Below, piece after piece: positions 11,501-23,652 of a DNA stretch of 39,508 bases. The notes beneath the pieces were generated by a model. It saw only the letters and a program-made list of their open reading frames with translations, was not told where the DNA came from and did not search any database. A program made the translations under genes and the position numbers. Each line of letters opens with the position of its first letter. The stretch's first letter is position 1. Source of the stretch: Chromera velia (taxonomy: Eukaryota; Sar; Chromeraceae); NCBI GenBank assembly GCA_018398765.1, contig JAHBMJ010000865.1, forward strand, positions 1 to 39,508, read 5' to 3'.

Positions 11501-12592
11501 ATATGCAAGTATTGAATGAAATTTCTGGGGATTGATCCACTTGGAAGACAAAGTGTCTCTCCCTTCCGTTCTGACTAACCTGCAAATATGCGCCAGCATT
11601 GTGATGAACTGTTTTCCCATTGTTTCCAGGGCCGTGTCAACTGAGTATTTCTCGTTCTCCGGTCTGAAAATCTGCTGAGAGCTCCCAAGAACTGTTCGCG
11701 ACTGCCCCTCGAAGTCGTTCGCACTTGCGTTGTCTTCGTCTCGCTCCTTTTCCTCCTCTTCCTGCAAAGAAAGAAAACGTACATAATATATACACTTCTA
11801 TTTCCTGATCTGGAAACTCGTACCAAGAACTTGTTCCACACATAACTCACAGACTCAGGCTTTTCCTGCTTCTTCTCTAGCCCCACCAGAAAACCAGTTT
11901 GCCATGCCACCGATCTCCCCCTTTCCATTTTGCCCTTCCCCTTTGTGCGATCACCCTGTGAGAAGACCCGACCTACCCGAGCAAGGAGGAAAGCAGGTAT
12001 TGCAGAGAAACGGGCCCTTTGCGAGATGAGCTCCTGGATCAGAGCCTCCATGTCCATAAGGGTGGGCTCCCAGATCAGAGCCTCAATTTCTCGTGCAGAC
12101 CTCTCCGCACGAAGCCGCAACCTCTCTAAGAGGGGTCTTCGTCGATACCTCTCCGTCAATTTCCTCCAGGGCTTCTTCAAGGCACTCACCCAACAAGGTT
12201 CCCACGGGTCCTTGAGGTCGAGACACTGGGACTGCACTTTGCGCTTCAATATAAAGTCACACCTGCAAAAGGGGGCGAGAAGCACGAAGGGGGGTGTATG
12301 GATTGGGATAATGCAGAGAAAAACATCCACGCAGCCCTTTCTGAAAAGTCGAATGTGAAGAAAGTCGAGGAGGAAGAGGACTCGCCCAGCAGAAGGGCCT
12401 CTTCCATCGATTCAGCTGAGGGGCATGGGGAATTAAGTTATCTACACATATTATATTAATATGTGAAGGTGGATGCGTCTGTGCCTACCTGAAAGCCTCC
12501 GGATCCCTCCGCCTGGTTATGCAGACCACTACGTCCCCTCCCCTGCCTGCCTTCCCGATGCGGTCGGCAGTGAGAAGAAGAAGCCTCCGGAT
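8539..12592 (-). other. cytoplasmic tail of the giant protein, about 850 residues
   Basis: Exons 12592-12489, 12262-11851, 11761-11580, 11454-11118, 10816-10046, 9710-9189 and 8769-8539 follow the last membrane segment. The tail starts basic (IRRLLLLTADRIGKAGRGG, then a long Arg-rich helical stretch with KKPWRKLTERYRRR). It turns strongly acidic and low-complexity (EEEEKERDED, DEEEFEGELGGADEEEE, EQEEEEEDSEAD, VIEEEEEGG) with many Ser. I recognise no kinase, nucleotide-cyclase or other catalytic domain. It ends with a TGA at 8541-8539. Phosphorylation or scaffolding is a guess from composition. Confidence 0.6.
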
Positions 12593-13723
12593 CTGCAGAG
12601 AGAGGAGCGACCAGAGAGGAGAGAGGAGAGAGAGAGATGTTGTTCTGTCTCTTTCTGTCTCCTTGCCTCTCACTCTCTCCCGCTTGGTATCACTCTGGAT
12701 TGTTCTTTCACTTTTGCTTCTTCTTGTTTTCTTTCCTTTGCGTCTTTTCCTTCCCCGGCCCCGCTTTTCCTCTCTCACACCTTCCGCTTTTCTCTCTCTT
12801 CTGGAAGAAGGGGGTAGAGAAAAGAGGCAGGGGCCTCCAGAAGAGCCTCTCAGATCCCACAACATAAAGTGAAAAACCGAGAGAAGAACCGAATGAAAAA
12901 TGACACAGCATGGCCATCTTCGCGCTTGCATGCTTCCCTGTTCCTCCAAAATTGAGTGCTTCCGTTTGCAGGGCAAGCTGACAAACAAATTGTAATTCAG
13001 GCCCGTAATCCTACCCGTTCCTTCATCCACAGAGCAACCGCGATCGGTGACATTATTCGTGTCTTCGTTTTCACTTCCTCTTTGGCTTCCTCGTCTTCGT
13101 CTTCGTTTTCTTTCGAAGCCACCAGGTGCTTCTTGAATGCCGCAGCAGCCTCCGAGATAATCTCAAAAGCGAGACGGCAGGCCGTGAGGATGAAGGCTAG
13201 GGAGATGAACCCGAGGAGAAGCAGACTAAGGACCAGAGAGGGCTCAAACAAATACAAAAACTGCACAGAGAGGAGACGAGAAGCATATGTTCCCTTGAAG
13301 TCCCTTTTCTCCTTTTGTGGCATTTGAGTTGGTGTCCTCTGTTTGGGTCTATTCGATCTTACTTTTCTGTATATGCGTTTCCAAAAAGGGAGGCAGTACA
13401 GCAGGCACATAGTCACGTCCAGGGTGAATTTAGGTGAAGGATGCTTCGCTCCGCCTTGCTTGAGGATCTTTCACATTCGTTTGAGCACATTTGAAGGAAG
13501 GACACAAGACAGGAAGACTCATGTTCGCGACCCTTCTTTGAATGATTTCGTTGACGAACCAACCATGCACGTGACTGACCGCAAAGACAGTGAGCATCGA
13601 GACGGAGGTCGCAAGGGTTGCCTCCTCCATCCTGTTGAAGATGTCTCTCTGTCTCCTCTGGTAGGGTTGGAATTTCATCTGCATGAGTGCAACACGATGG
13701 AAACAAGAAACAAAGAGATCGAT

Positions 13724-13767
<44 letters not shown>

Positions 13768-16700
13768 TGTGTGAGTGTGAATGTGAATGTGAGTGTGCGT
13801 ACGTGTGTGAATCTCCGTGCGTTTATTTTGTGTCTGCATGCCTTTGTCTCTCTCGTTCACTCTTTGCGTTTTCAAAGTGCTTCACAACAGCGTGGAAAGC
13901 AGACATAGAAAATTCACCGTGTCGGCGCACCGCAAATGTTTTAATGCAGTTGGGCGATCGAGATGACTTCATGTGCTCTTGTGCGCATATGCGATGTCAT
14001 GTATAATGCTGAAGAACGCGTTGCGCGAGGCAGTCGGGGCACTTACCTGAAGAAAGAGAAAGATGATTCCATGCAGAATCAGGAGAATGAGCCTCGAGTC
14101 TGGGTTAGGAGTGAACCTGTAGGCAATGCAGAGATTGGCCGTGAGCATGCGGATCAGAAGGACACTCTCCCAGTAGAAGCAGCCTTCCCTGTACCCTGCA
14201 AGAGTGAACCCAAACACCCTCACAACCTGGTCCTCTCTCATACGAGGCGCACTGAAAATGCCCCGAAATGTCGGTGTCTCAACGTCCGTCTCCTCCCCTA
14301 CGGCCTCCTTCCTCCGTACCTCCCTCTCCAGTGCTGCGACCTCCCTTTTCTTCATCACGAGGAGGCAGAGGATGACTAGAGGGATGATCACGCAGTAGAG
14401 GACCACAAGGCAGATCAGAATGGAGGACCAGAAGTTGTAGACCTCAGAAGAGCAGAGCACGGAGGGCTTCTGTTCGAGCCGGAGAGGCTGGTTGGAGCTT
14501 CCGAGAGGTTCACATCTGATCCCTGCATGGAAGGAGGCACACAGCCAGCAGAGGAGACAGACGTACAATAGTGGAGCTAGGGCAGAGGGGTGTACCGTCG
14601 TGTGCACTTTTGGCGGGGCACCAAGTAAGACACCGTGTGTTCCTGCATGTTTCCCCTCACAGACACCAAAGGGGACGAATCAGATGACGGAAAGCGTTAA
14701 TTGTCAATTCATGAAAATGGTAATTCAACTGGAAGACGGGAGGACAGGGTGAAAGAAAGAACTCGGGGGACCTCCAAGAGAAGAGGAAAGGAAAGGAAGA
14801 CACAACGTTCCTTCCTAAATTCACCATCGTCGAAAGAGGAACAAATGAACGGGACGGCCGGAACAGGGGATGGGAGGCAGCTGGTTTCCTTCACGGGCCA
14901 CGCGCGTCGCGCATTGAGTATAGAAGGCGCTGCTGTCAGTTTAACTTTTCGTGTGACTGCATAATCACCAGAGAAGCTCGCGTACCTGCGTAGAGAGACT
15001 CCAGCACTGCAAAAGCGCAGGGAGAGGGAAGGGAAGGGAAGAGCAGAGGTGTCAAAGAGAGGAACAAAACTGTCAAGAGACGAATGTGCCTCTTGATCGG
15101 GGACAGAAGAGCGGTAGAGAAGGCTGTGAAAAACGAAAAGGAAAAGGGAGCAAGGAGGGAGAGCGCGCTCTCATTTCCTGTCCTCCCTGTGATCGCTCGA
15201 TCATGCTTTTAACGGAAACACCCCAAGCGCACTTAGTGAAGCGAAGGCAACCTCTGTGAAAGTACGCAGGCTCTCAGGGAACAAAAAAGAGAATGAGAAG
15301 GAAAATGTGAAAAGAGAGAGATGACGAAAGAGACAGGCCGGGCCGGGGGGAGAGAGAGCAACACAGCTAGGAAGGACAACGCTGCGTACGTGTGCATGCG
15401 TGCATGTACCGCCTGCCTGACCATATTCGTATGTGAGGAAGTAGAGTGCATTTCCTATCGGAATCGAGTCTTCGAGAATGTATCCGATCTTTTCCCTCAC
15501 AGACATTCCCGGATCAAAGTGGAACCTTACGAGACCCCACCGTCGTTTCGCACACAGCGCTCTCATGCGATTCAACGCAGAGGCCTTCTCAGCCTCAGTC
15601 ATAGTCTGCGTGCAGAAAGAAGCCGCAAGCACACGTATGGGAAGAAAAGAAAGCGACTGTCAACCTCCATTCAGTATCACACAGCTAATGTATTGGAACA
15701 TGCAGCTAGAATCCTAGTATCCTAGTTTCCTGTCTCATCTCACTGACCGCTGCATTTTTCCACGCGTCTTTGATTTTCTGGTTTTTCTGTCTCTCCCTCT
15801 TGCTGAGACACGGCGCGAATGCCACCATGACCAGCAGTGTGAGGAGGATGAGGTAGATGAGAAGGGGAATCACAGATTGGACAAGAAGGCCGAAAAAGAA
15901 GGTCCCTGCAGAGACCTCGGACCCTGCTGCGTCTTGGAGAAAGCAATCGAGAGAGACGATCGAAGCGATCTGCACAGATGAGGATGGAAAGAGAGAGCTA
16001 GACTTTTGAATTAGATTCAGTGAGGCGGAAAATCAAGTGTAATAAGCCTCACTCACTCAAGTGTGCAACCATGCATCTCGGACCCGACCGAGTCGAAAGA
16101 TCATTGTAACGATCGACGTCTTTGGATCGAATGGAATTAAGAGGCGAGTAGAGATTTAATCTGCAAACTGATTCCAGTTTGGCAATCAGCAGTTCCAGAT
16201 TCATTTTTGTTTTGAAATCATGCAGCATGATTCTTTCTTTCTTTGATTTGAGAGCCGGGCCCTGAAATCGTTTCTTCGCTCTGGTTCGGTGTTCGTTTCT
16301 TCGTTTTGAGTGCAACTCCATGACCCAGATGCACAGACCAATCGATCAACCAAGGGGCCGATCGAAGGACAAACAGACTGACCGAGGGAATGTTAATGAA
16401 GTTCGTCAAACGGGAGATGTCGATGTCGAAGTTGACCTGCAAAGAAGAGAGAGAGAACAAGAAAGACCAACGAAGAAAGAATTCATTTCCCTTCCATAGA
16501 ACAGAATGAGGTAGCACCCTTTTTCCATCTGCAAACACATCTCGAAAGCAAAGAATGTGCGAGTCTATTCCCTTCTCTTCACTCTGTCTCGAGTCCTTGT
16601 ACCACCCTGTTCCATCTTCACACTCATTCACGTGCACATACACACACAAGCTCGGACACTTCCCACCCCGCAGTCTGCAAGAGATCTCGATCAGGTCACA

Positions 16701-19700
16701 GAACTGAAGTCAGCGAATGAAGACTCACCGCCAGAGCGTTCCTGATCTTTGCAGGGTCCAGTCTGATGACCACTGTGTAAAGGGGGAAGGCCGACAGGTT
16801 ACTGATCATGGTTGTGAACGAGAGGAGAATCTTCAGAAGAATCTTGTAAGCCGGCATGTGCTCCTCTGCAACGCTGGCCATCGTTTGTTGTGCGAAGAAA
16901 ATCGTGACACCCACAATTGCGAGAAGACAGGCCATGAGGATAATCGCTGTGACTGTCGAGTTGGGACAACGGACACACGGCGCGCCCTCCGTCAAGCGGC
17001 GCCACCCTGATGAGCACTCGCTGCATGTCGGCTGCACACAATGCGAGTACAACCAAAGAAAGTGACTAACGACGGCCACACTATTAATATTTGAGGACAA
17101 AGCAAGAAGGCCTTCAGTTTCTTTAGTGATCGTTTTCCTTCGTCATTTCTTGATCCATGATGTCTATAGCGAAGCTGGAAGAGTAGCAAAAGAGTAGATC
17201 GATCCAAGTGGAAAACTCCCCAAATCCGCGACGTACACTGCTGGGCGCCTAAAGGTCACAATGAAAGAGAGATGTGGCATGTACCTCTCTTCATTTCACG
17301 GGTCTGTTCTCTTTCCCCAACATAAATATCCGACCAATCTGTTCCCTCTGTTTTGGCATAACCAGAGGGGAGTGTTGCCTGTCTGTACGGGACCGCTCAT
17401 GCATCTATCAGACAGGCTCGTACTGTACGAAGGGAAGCCTCTGTGATCGATCAGCTGAGTCTCTTGGTTAGTGCTGAGACCAACGCGAACACCAACAAAA
17501 TTCGTCGAAAACAGAGAGGCAGAGAGATGTATGAAAGACACAGATAGACAGATAGACACACCACCAGACCGACGATCAGACTGACCCCCTCCATCCCCCC
17601 AATACAGGAGGTTCCTGGGAGTTCTCTTCCTTGATACTGCTCCTGTGTTCCTCTCTTGCATGCAGAAGCCACAGGACACCTGCATGCGTTGATCGAAGTA
17701 GAAGAGTCGCTGGAAGAATCCAGGGAGACAAAAACGAAACGCAGAGGCATGCACATACTGGGGGAGAGCAGGGTAGAGGATGTCACTCGTCCTGCTTTGA
17801 GAGGAGAGAACACACCCTAGAACAGATCTCTCTCTTCCGCTCATTTCTTCCCCCTACCTCTCTCTCTCTCTCTTATAGTAACATCGGAAGGAACTCAACG
17901 CACGAGATGGAGGAGCACGAATACAACACGCAGAGAGAGAGAGAGAGAGAGCGCGAAAGAAAGAAAGAAAGAAAGAAAGAAAGAAAAAAAAGAAAGAAAG
18001 AAAGCAAGCAAGAAAGCAAGCAAGAAAGCAAGCAAGCAAGCAAGAAAGAAAGAAAGAAAGGAAGAAAGAAAGAAAGGAAGAAAGAAAGAAAGAAAGAAAG
18101 AAAGGAAGAAAGAAAGAAAGAAAGAAAGAAAGGAAGAAAGAAAGAAAGAAAGAAAGAAAGGAAGAAAGAACGAACGAACGAACGAACGAACGAAATAAAG
18201 AAAGAAAGAAAAAAAAGAAAGAAAGAAAGAAAGAAAGAACGAACGAACGAACGAAATAAAGAAAGAAAGAAAAAAAAGAAAGAAAGAAAGAAATAAAGAA
18301 AGAAAGAAAGAAAGAAAGAACGAACGAACGAAATAAATAAATAAAGAAAGAAAGAAAGAAAGAAAGAAAGAAAAGAAAAAAGAAAGAAAGAAAGAAAGAA
18401 AGAAGGAAGAAAGAAACAAAGAAAGAAAGAAAGAAAGAAACTGACGGGATGACTTCTGCTTCTGGATACGAAACGACCAGAGTGTACCCGTCTTGGGGGA
18501 GAGGCCGTGGATGGTCCGTGATATCAAATTGCCCCGTTTGGAGACGCCGTCTCCGTCTTTCCGTCTCTGCCGAGCTATCCAACAGACCTCCAGAGCAGTC
18601 GGCAAAGGGGGGGCAGAGCTCGCAGCGAGCGTAGATCCAGACAAACAACCCATCAGCAGATAAGTCGGGAACCTGAAAGGAAGAAAGGAAGCACATCGAT
18701 TCGTCCACAAACCGGAGTGCACATGATGCCTATGGTGATTGTTTTCCCCCACATTGCTTTCTGTGACAGCGAAAAAAAAATAATCAGTCCGTCTGCAGAA
18801 GAATTGACTAACCAGATACCTCCCCTGCTCACAGAAACATGCGGAGGGGTGCGTGCTGCCCTGTGTAGATGAGGAGAATTGAACGCATTGGGAGCAGCCC
18901 CCTGAGGAATCTTGGTAGAAACCAGCGCTGCATCGTCAGCATCAACACACATGTGAAATTAAAGCGTTGCGAGGAAATGCTTCGCGTACTTCGTACTGTT
19001 CAGCAATTAGAGCCGCGTTGTGTGTCTGTAGGAATTCATGCATGCATGTGGGGTTCTGTGGATGTGCGAGCATGGGTCCAGGGTACGTTTGTGTTGGCAT
19101 GTGTTTCTGTGTGTGTGTGTGTGTGTGTGGTGTGTGTGCGGAAGAGACAGAGGCTACCTCGGGTTGAAATCCAACACGAGGATAAGGGAGCCACTGACTT
19201 GCAGACGCAATCGCTGGACGCTGTGAGTCTCTCCGCATTCGCCATGCAGGTCTCCACAAAAACTGCGAAGGAGCAAGTGCCGCTGTTCCCTGCCTGGTCA
19301 GTTGCTGTCACAGTGACCTCGTAAGAGATTGAGCTTGCCACAGAGCCGCTCTCAGGGCTGTATGAGAGCGTGATCCGGTCTGACGAGTCGACGTTGTCGG
19401 TCGCAGTTGCGCTGGAGTAGTACACTGGTTGAAACTCTCCTTTGACCTTTTTGGAGGTGATCGTGGAAGGGCACGACACAACGGGTGCTTCGCTGTCTGC
19501 ATGCATGCGGTCCGGGAGTAAGTTTGAAAGAAGACTGTATGCAGAGAATGGTCAATGGTTGTTTGTGTGTGCATGGAAGTTTCCATGGTTCTGAGGCACC
19601 AAAAGTCCGACAGACAAGATGAGAGGACTTCAAAGATACCCACGGGCCAACATCAACTTCGCGTGGTATGTCCCGTACTTCTAGTCATTTCTCTGTCCGA

Positions 19701-22700
19701 CATCCTACATCGGGAAGAACGTAAAAAGACTCAGCAGGAAAGAATTCGATATCTTTTCTCCCTTCGTTAATTTCATTCACCGATGACAGTGATGACGAAG
19801 GTGCACGACGCTTTGCTGCCCTGAGAATCCGTCGCTGTCACCGTGATCGTGTTGCTCCCCATGTACAGGGCGCTCCCTTCCTGCAGGCCGATATCAAGGG
19901 AACAGAAGGGAAGGGAAGGGAAGGGAACAGAAGGGAAGGGAACAGAAGGGAAGGGAAGGAAAAAAGGGGGAAGAGAAAAAAAGGATTGCTATAAAAAAAA
20001 AAAAGCCAGAACGTCAATCTAGTTGCATCAATAAAAAACTAATTGCATTTGACCGTGCATTTACTGCCGGGACTAGCGATTAGAATGCTCTAGCTGCCTC
20101 TGTATGTGTACAATTGGCCTAAAGCCATCAGGCCGCAGTCACTTCAAGCTTCTCTTCTGGACAGAACGGTCACTTAATGAGTGCAGCCAGAAAGTCAAAA
20201 TGGATGAGAAAAGGGGTTTCGGTGAGTGCGAGAAGGTGACTTTGTTTTCTATTTCGTTCAACGTTTTCTCTTGTTGCTCTACCATGCTGACACAGACCGT
20301 CGGTGAGAATGCATACGAGACTCCAGTCGCGTCGTCCGACACCGTTGGAATTCCAAGACCAGCAGCTGTAGAGAGCCAGTACTGTTGTCCACTCGCTGTC
20401 GCATGCGAGGAGTCAGAAGGACACAGAACTGTGGGGAATGCGTCGCATGTGAAAGAACCGAGGTTGTTGATGCAACTGGAGGTGTGCCCGCAGTTGTTGA
20501 TGCCCAGAACGCACTCATCGATGTCGGAAGCTGCGTTCATTCACTCACTCATTCATTCATTCATTCATTCATTCATTCATGCATCGATGCAATCATACCG
20601 GGAATACAACTGGACCATGCCGGTCGTCTTGCAGGATTTGATTGAGTATGCAGGATAGCGCGAAAGCAGATTACCCGAGCGGAAAGGAATAGAGAATGAC
20701 ACAGGACTGCCGTAGACTAAGTGAGTGAGGGAGTGAGAGGGGGAAATGCATCGGGGGGTTGCTCCCACGATAGTAGAGTGCTTTGACTTTTCTGGAATGC
20801 CATCGCGACCCAACAGAAGTCATACAGTAAAGAATCTTTCCTTGCATTTTTCCGTTGCACCTTCTTGCCTGCCTGACATCTGCATACCTTTCGTTCTTTC
20901 TCTTCTCAAGTCAAACATTCATTTTGCCTTATTCCCGCCCCACCCACCCACCGACTGACTGCAAGTGATGCCCTCGATGGCCCCAGTGCTGATGTACCCG
21001 CTGTTGCACGCGCAGGCGAAGGTGCCGACTGTGTTCGTGCAGGCGGCATTGGCGTCGCAGTCATTCAGGCTGGAGGTGTCGCAGAACGCGCCTGGGTGCA
21101 CATGGAAAGCCAAGGGTGAAGACATGAGGAGAAAAGAGGAAAGGGGCACAAGAGCGTGAACGGAAGGGAGGCCGCATCCCCAGAAAAGGAAGGTTGACGA
21201 CAACTGGATCCCCAGGGAGACTCTCAGAGAACAGAACAGAATAAAATAGAAGAGCAGTCGAGAGTGAACCGATGCGCAACACAGCAGGCAGAGTCTTCTC
21301 TGCGTGCATATTCGGATCCACCCACTCACTCACTTCTGCAGGTCGGGATCGTTCCTTGCCACTCTGAAAGTCCGAACGCCGTGCCTGTGCAGGTGAAATC
21401 GACAGACCCAGAACCCAGAACGAGGGCGTATCTGCACATCGAGGGGAAGAAAATATGTGCAGCCAGTCAACCATTCCTTCTGAAAGAGACGAATACAAAA
21501 AGAGCCCATCCGATAACTTTTTGCGTCTGTCTTACGCGAGCCCTTCAGCAGTCAGTCTTTCAATTCCGGAGAATTAAGCCTGAACGTGAAATTGCTGCAA
21601 AGATCACGGTTCACCAGACCAAACGACAGACTGACCCTGTGTTACAGGTGTAAGTGAACGTCGCGACCTCTCCTGTGTTTCCCGTTTGCCCCCCCCCGTC
21701 TGTGCGCGTCAACTGATTTCCCAGAGTGTTGGGGCCTGAGTCTCCAGCCTCGTTGCAGGACACTCCTGCATGAACAGAGAGGACAAACGCATGCGGTCCA
21801 TCACCACAAACCACTCAAAAAAGCCGAAAAGAGAGGACCGGATGGATCGGATACTTCATTCTCACTCACTCTTGGCTTAATTCCTTGTCTGACATACCTA
21901 CCGGTGCAGCTGGGTGCCGTTCCCTGCCACTCAGACGTTCCTGCTCCTGTCGCTGTGCACGTGAACGCGAGTGTCTTCGAGGTGACTGCGATGGTCTCTC
22001 CATTGAAGAGGTACCCGTTGGCGCAGGAGAAAGAGAAGTCCGCAGAGGCCCCCGTCGTTCCCGTCTGCCCTCCGGAATCCGAACGCGTGAGCGGGGCCGA
22101 GGGGCTTACAGAGGTCTCGTTGCAGGAGACGGCTGCACACATGCAGCGTGAATGCAGAAGTTCTGTCTAGGTCGTATTTCTGTTCCTCTTACCTTGCTTG
22201 CAAGAAACGAAACGCACTCAGGTGGTGCGTCAGGATAGGATTCGGTGCGGAGAGACACAGAGGCGGGTCTGCTATTTTCTCAATCCCGCTCCTGCCTGAA
22301 GGAGCGTTGTGTGATGTCTAGAATGTGGGAGACACAGAAAGAGAAGGTTTGGAGGGGCGAAGGGGAGCAAGGTGGCATTAAGGGGGGAAAAGTGAATCAC
22401 ATGCAAGCATGCAGACCTTCACAAGTGGGCTGTTGCGAGGCTGTCGGCCATGAGGGGGTGGTCCCAGTGAGTGCGCAGGTGTCTGTGTGGGAGTGCGCCG
22501 TCGTGAGGGTGTAGGAGGCGCCTTGTGGGACGGTGAGCTGGTAGCCGTCGTTGCAGGAGAATGTGGCGGTTGTGGGGTAGTTCCTGCTTGTTGGGTTGTA
22601 CGCGAGGACACCGGAGGTTGGGGATGAGAGGGAGTCCGGGCAGACGATGACTGGAGTCGCGTTGTGCATGGGGGGGGGTGAGAAGGGAGAGAGAAGTCTG

Positions 22701-23609
22701 GTGGTTGGAATCATGACATAGGGAGTGGGTGGGTATGAATGAGAAGGGAAAAGAGAGATGGGGAAAAGAAGAAACGGAGACAGGGAAAAACGGAGAAAGG
22801 AGAGAGGGAAGAAAGGTAATTAAGGCAAAGATTGATTGATTGAGGCGGCTGCATGCTTTCTTTCTTTTTCTGTCCTCTCCTTCCTCACTTGTGCAGGCGA
22901 TCCCCGTGCCTTCATATCCGGTGTTGCACGCGCACATGAAGGACCCGAACGTCAGGTCTGTGCACGCGGCGTTGCTGTCGCAGTTGTGTCCAGAGGTGCA
23001 GAATGTTCCAGGCCCAGTCACTGCATTCAAACTCGCACACATCCACGCATCGGTATTAATCTCCTGACTCCTCATTGTTCTATTGACAGTGTAGACTGTG
23101 TCTTCAAATCATATCCCACAACACCCAACACGTTCTGTACACCCATGAACGTTGTGTAAACATCCATCGACTGCTGTCTCAATCAAAGTGCCTGCGTCCC
23201 TCCGCCCCTCCCTTCTCTTTTCAGAATGTGCGACGAGCATCGAAGCCATGGAACGTGAATAGAGAGACAAAGAGGCTGCATGTGCTGACCAAGTTGGAAT
23301 TGGTTCTGTTGCGTTGCCGCGTCCTCTGTGCCCAGCTGCCCGTACGTGTTGTCACCTGTCGTCCACAGTTTCCCGTCGCTGTCGATGATGGCGGCCGTCC
23401 GCGCCCTTCCGGCCGACACAGGCAAATCTCCCAGAACGTGACTGCCGTCGGGTGTCCTCAGAGAAACCTTGTCGTCCGTGTTCCCGAGGCCCAGCTGCAT
23501 ATGCGGATGGGGACGTTAGGTTCACACACACGCACGCACGCACACACACACACACACATACACACACACACATACACACGCACACACACACACACACGCA
23601 CACACACAT

Positions 23610-23652
<43 letters not shown>

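Larger units (their letters stand above)
13015..17031 (-). other. multi-pass membrane module of the giant protein (residues about 1,126-1,676)
   Basis: Hydrophobic segments in order: TVTAIILMACLLAIVGVTIF; a second at ILLKILLSFTTMISNLSAF; FGLLVQSVIPLLIYLILLTL (15969-15748); FWSSILICLVVLYCVIIPLV and LILLILHGIIFLFLQ (14522-14047), with YWESVLLIRMLTANLCIAY between them; SVSMLTVFAV (13678-13532); and EPSLVLSLLLLGFISLAFIL (13260-13015). That makes about eight or nine passes. The motif F.....YWE..LL.RM recalls TRP-like membrane modules of algal and ciliate giant proteins, but no selectivity-filter motif was identified, so channel function is only a possibility. Confidence 0.7.

Noticed and set aside
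17854-18752. Very long Phe/Leu/Ser minus-strand frames and Lys/Glu plus-strand frames
   Set aside because: Products of the (GAAA)n microsatellite; only the part at 18442-18672 belongs to a real exon.
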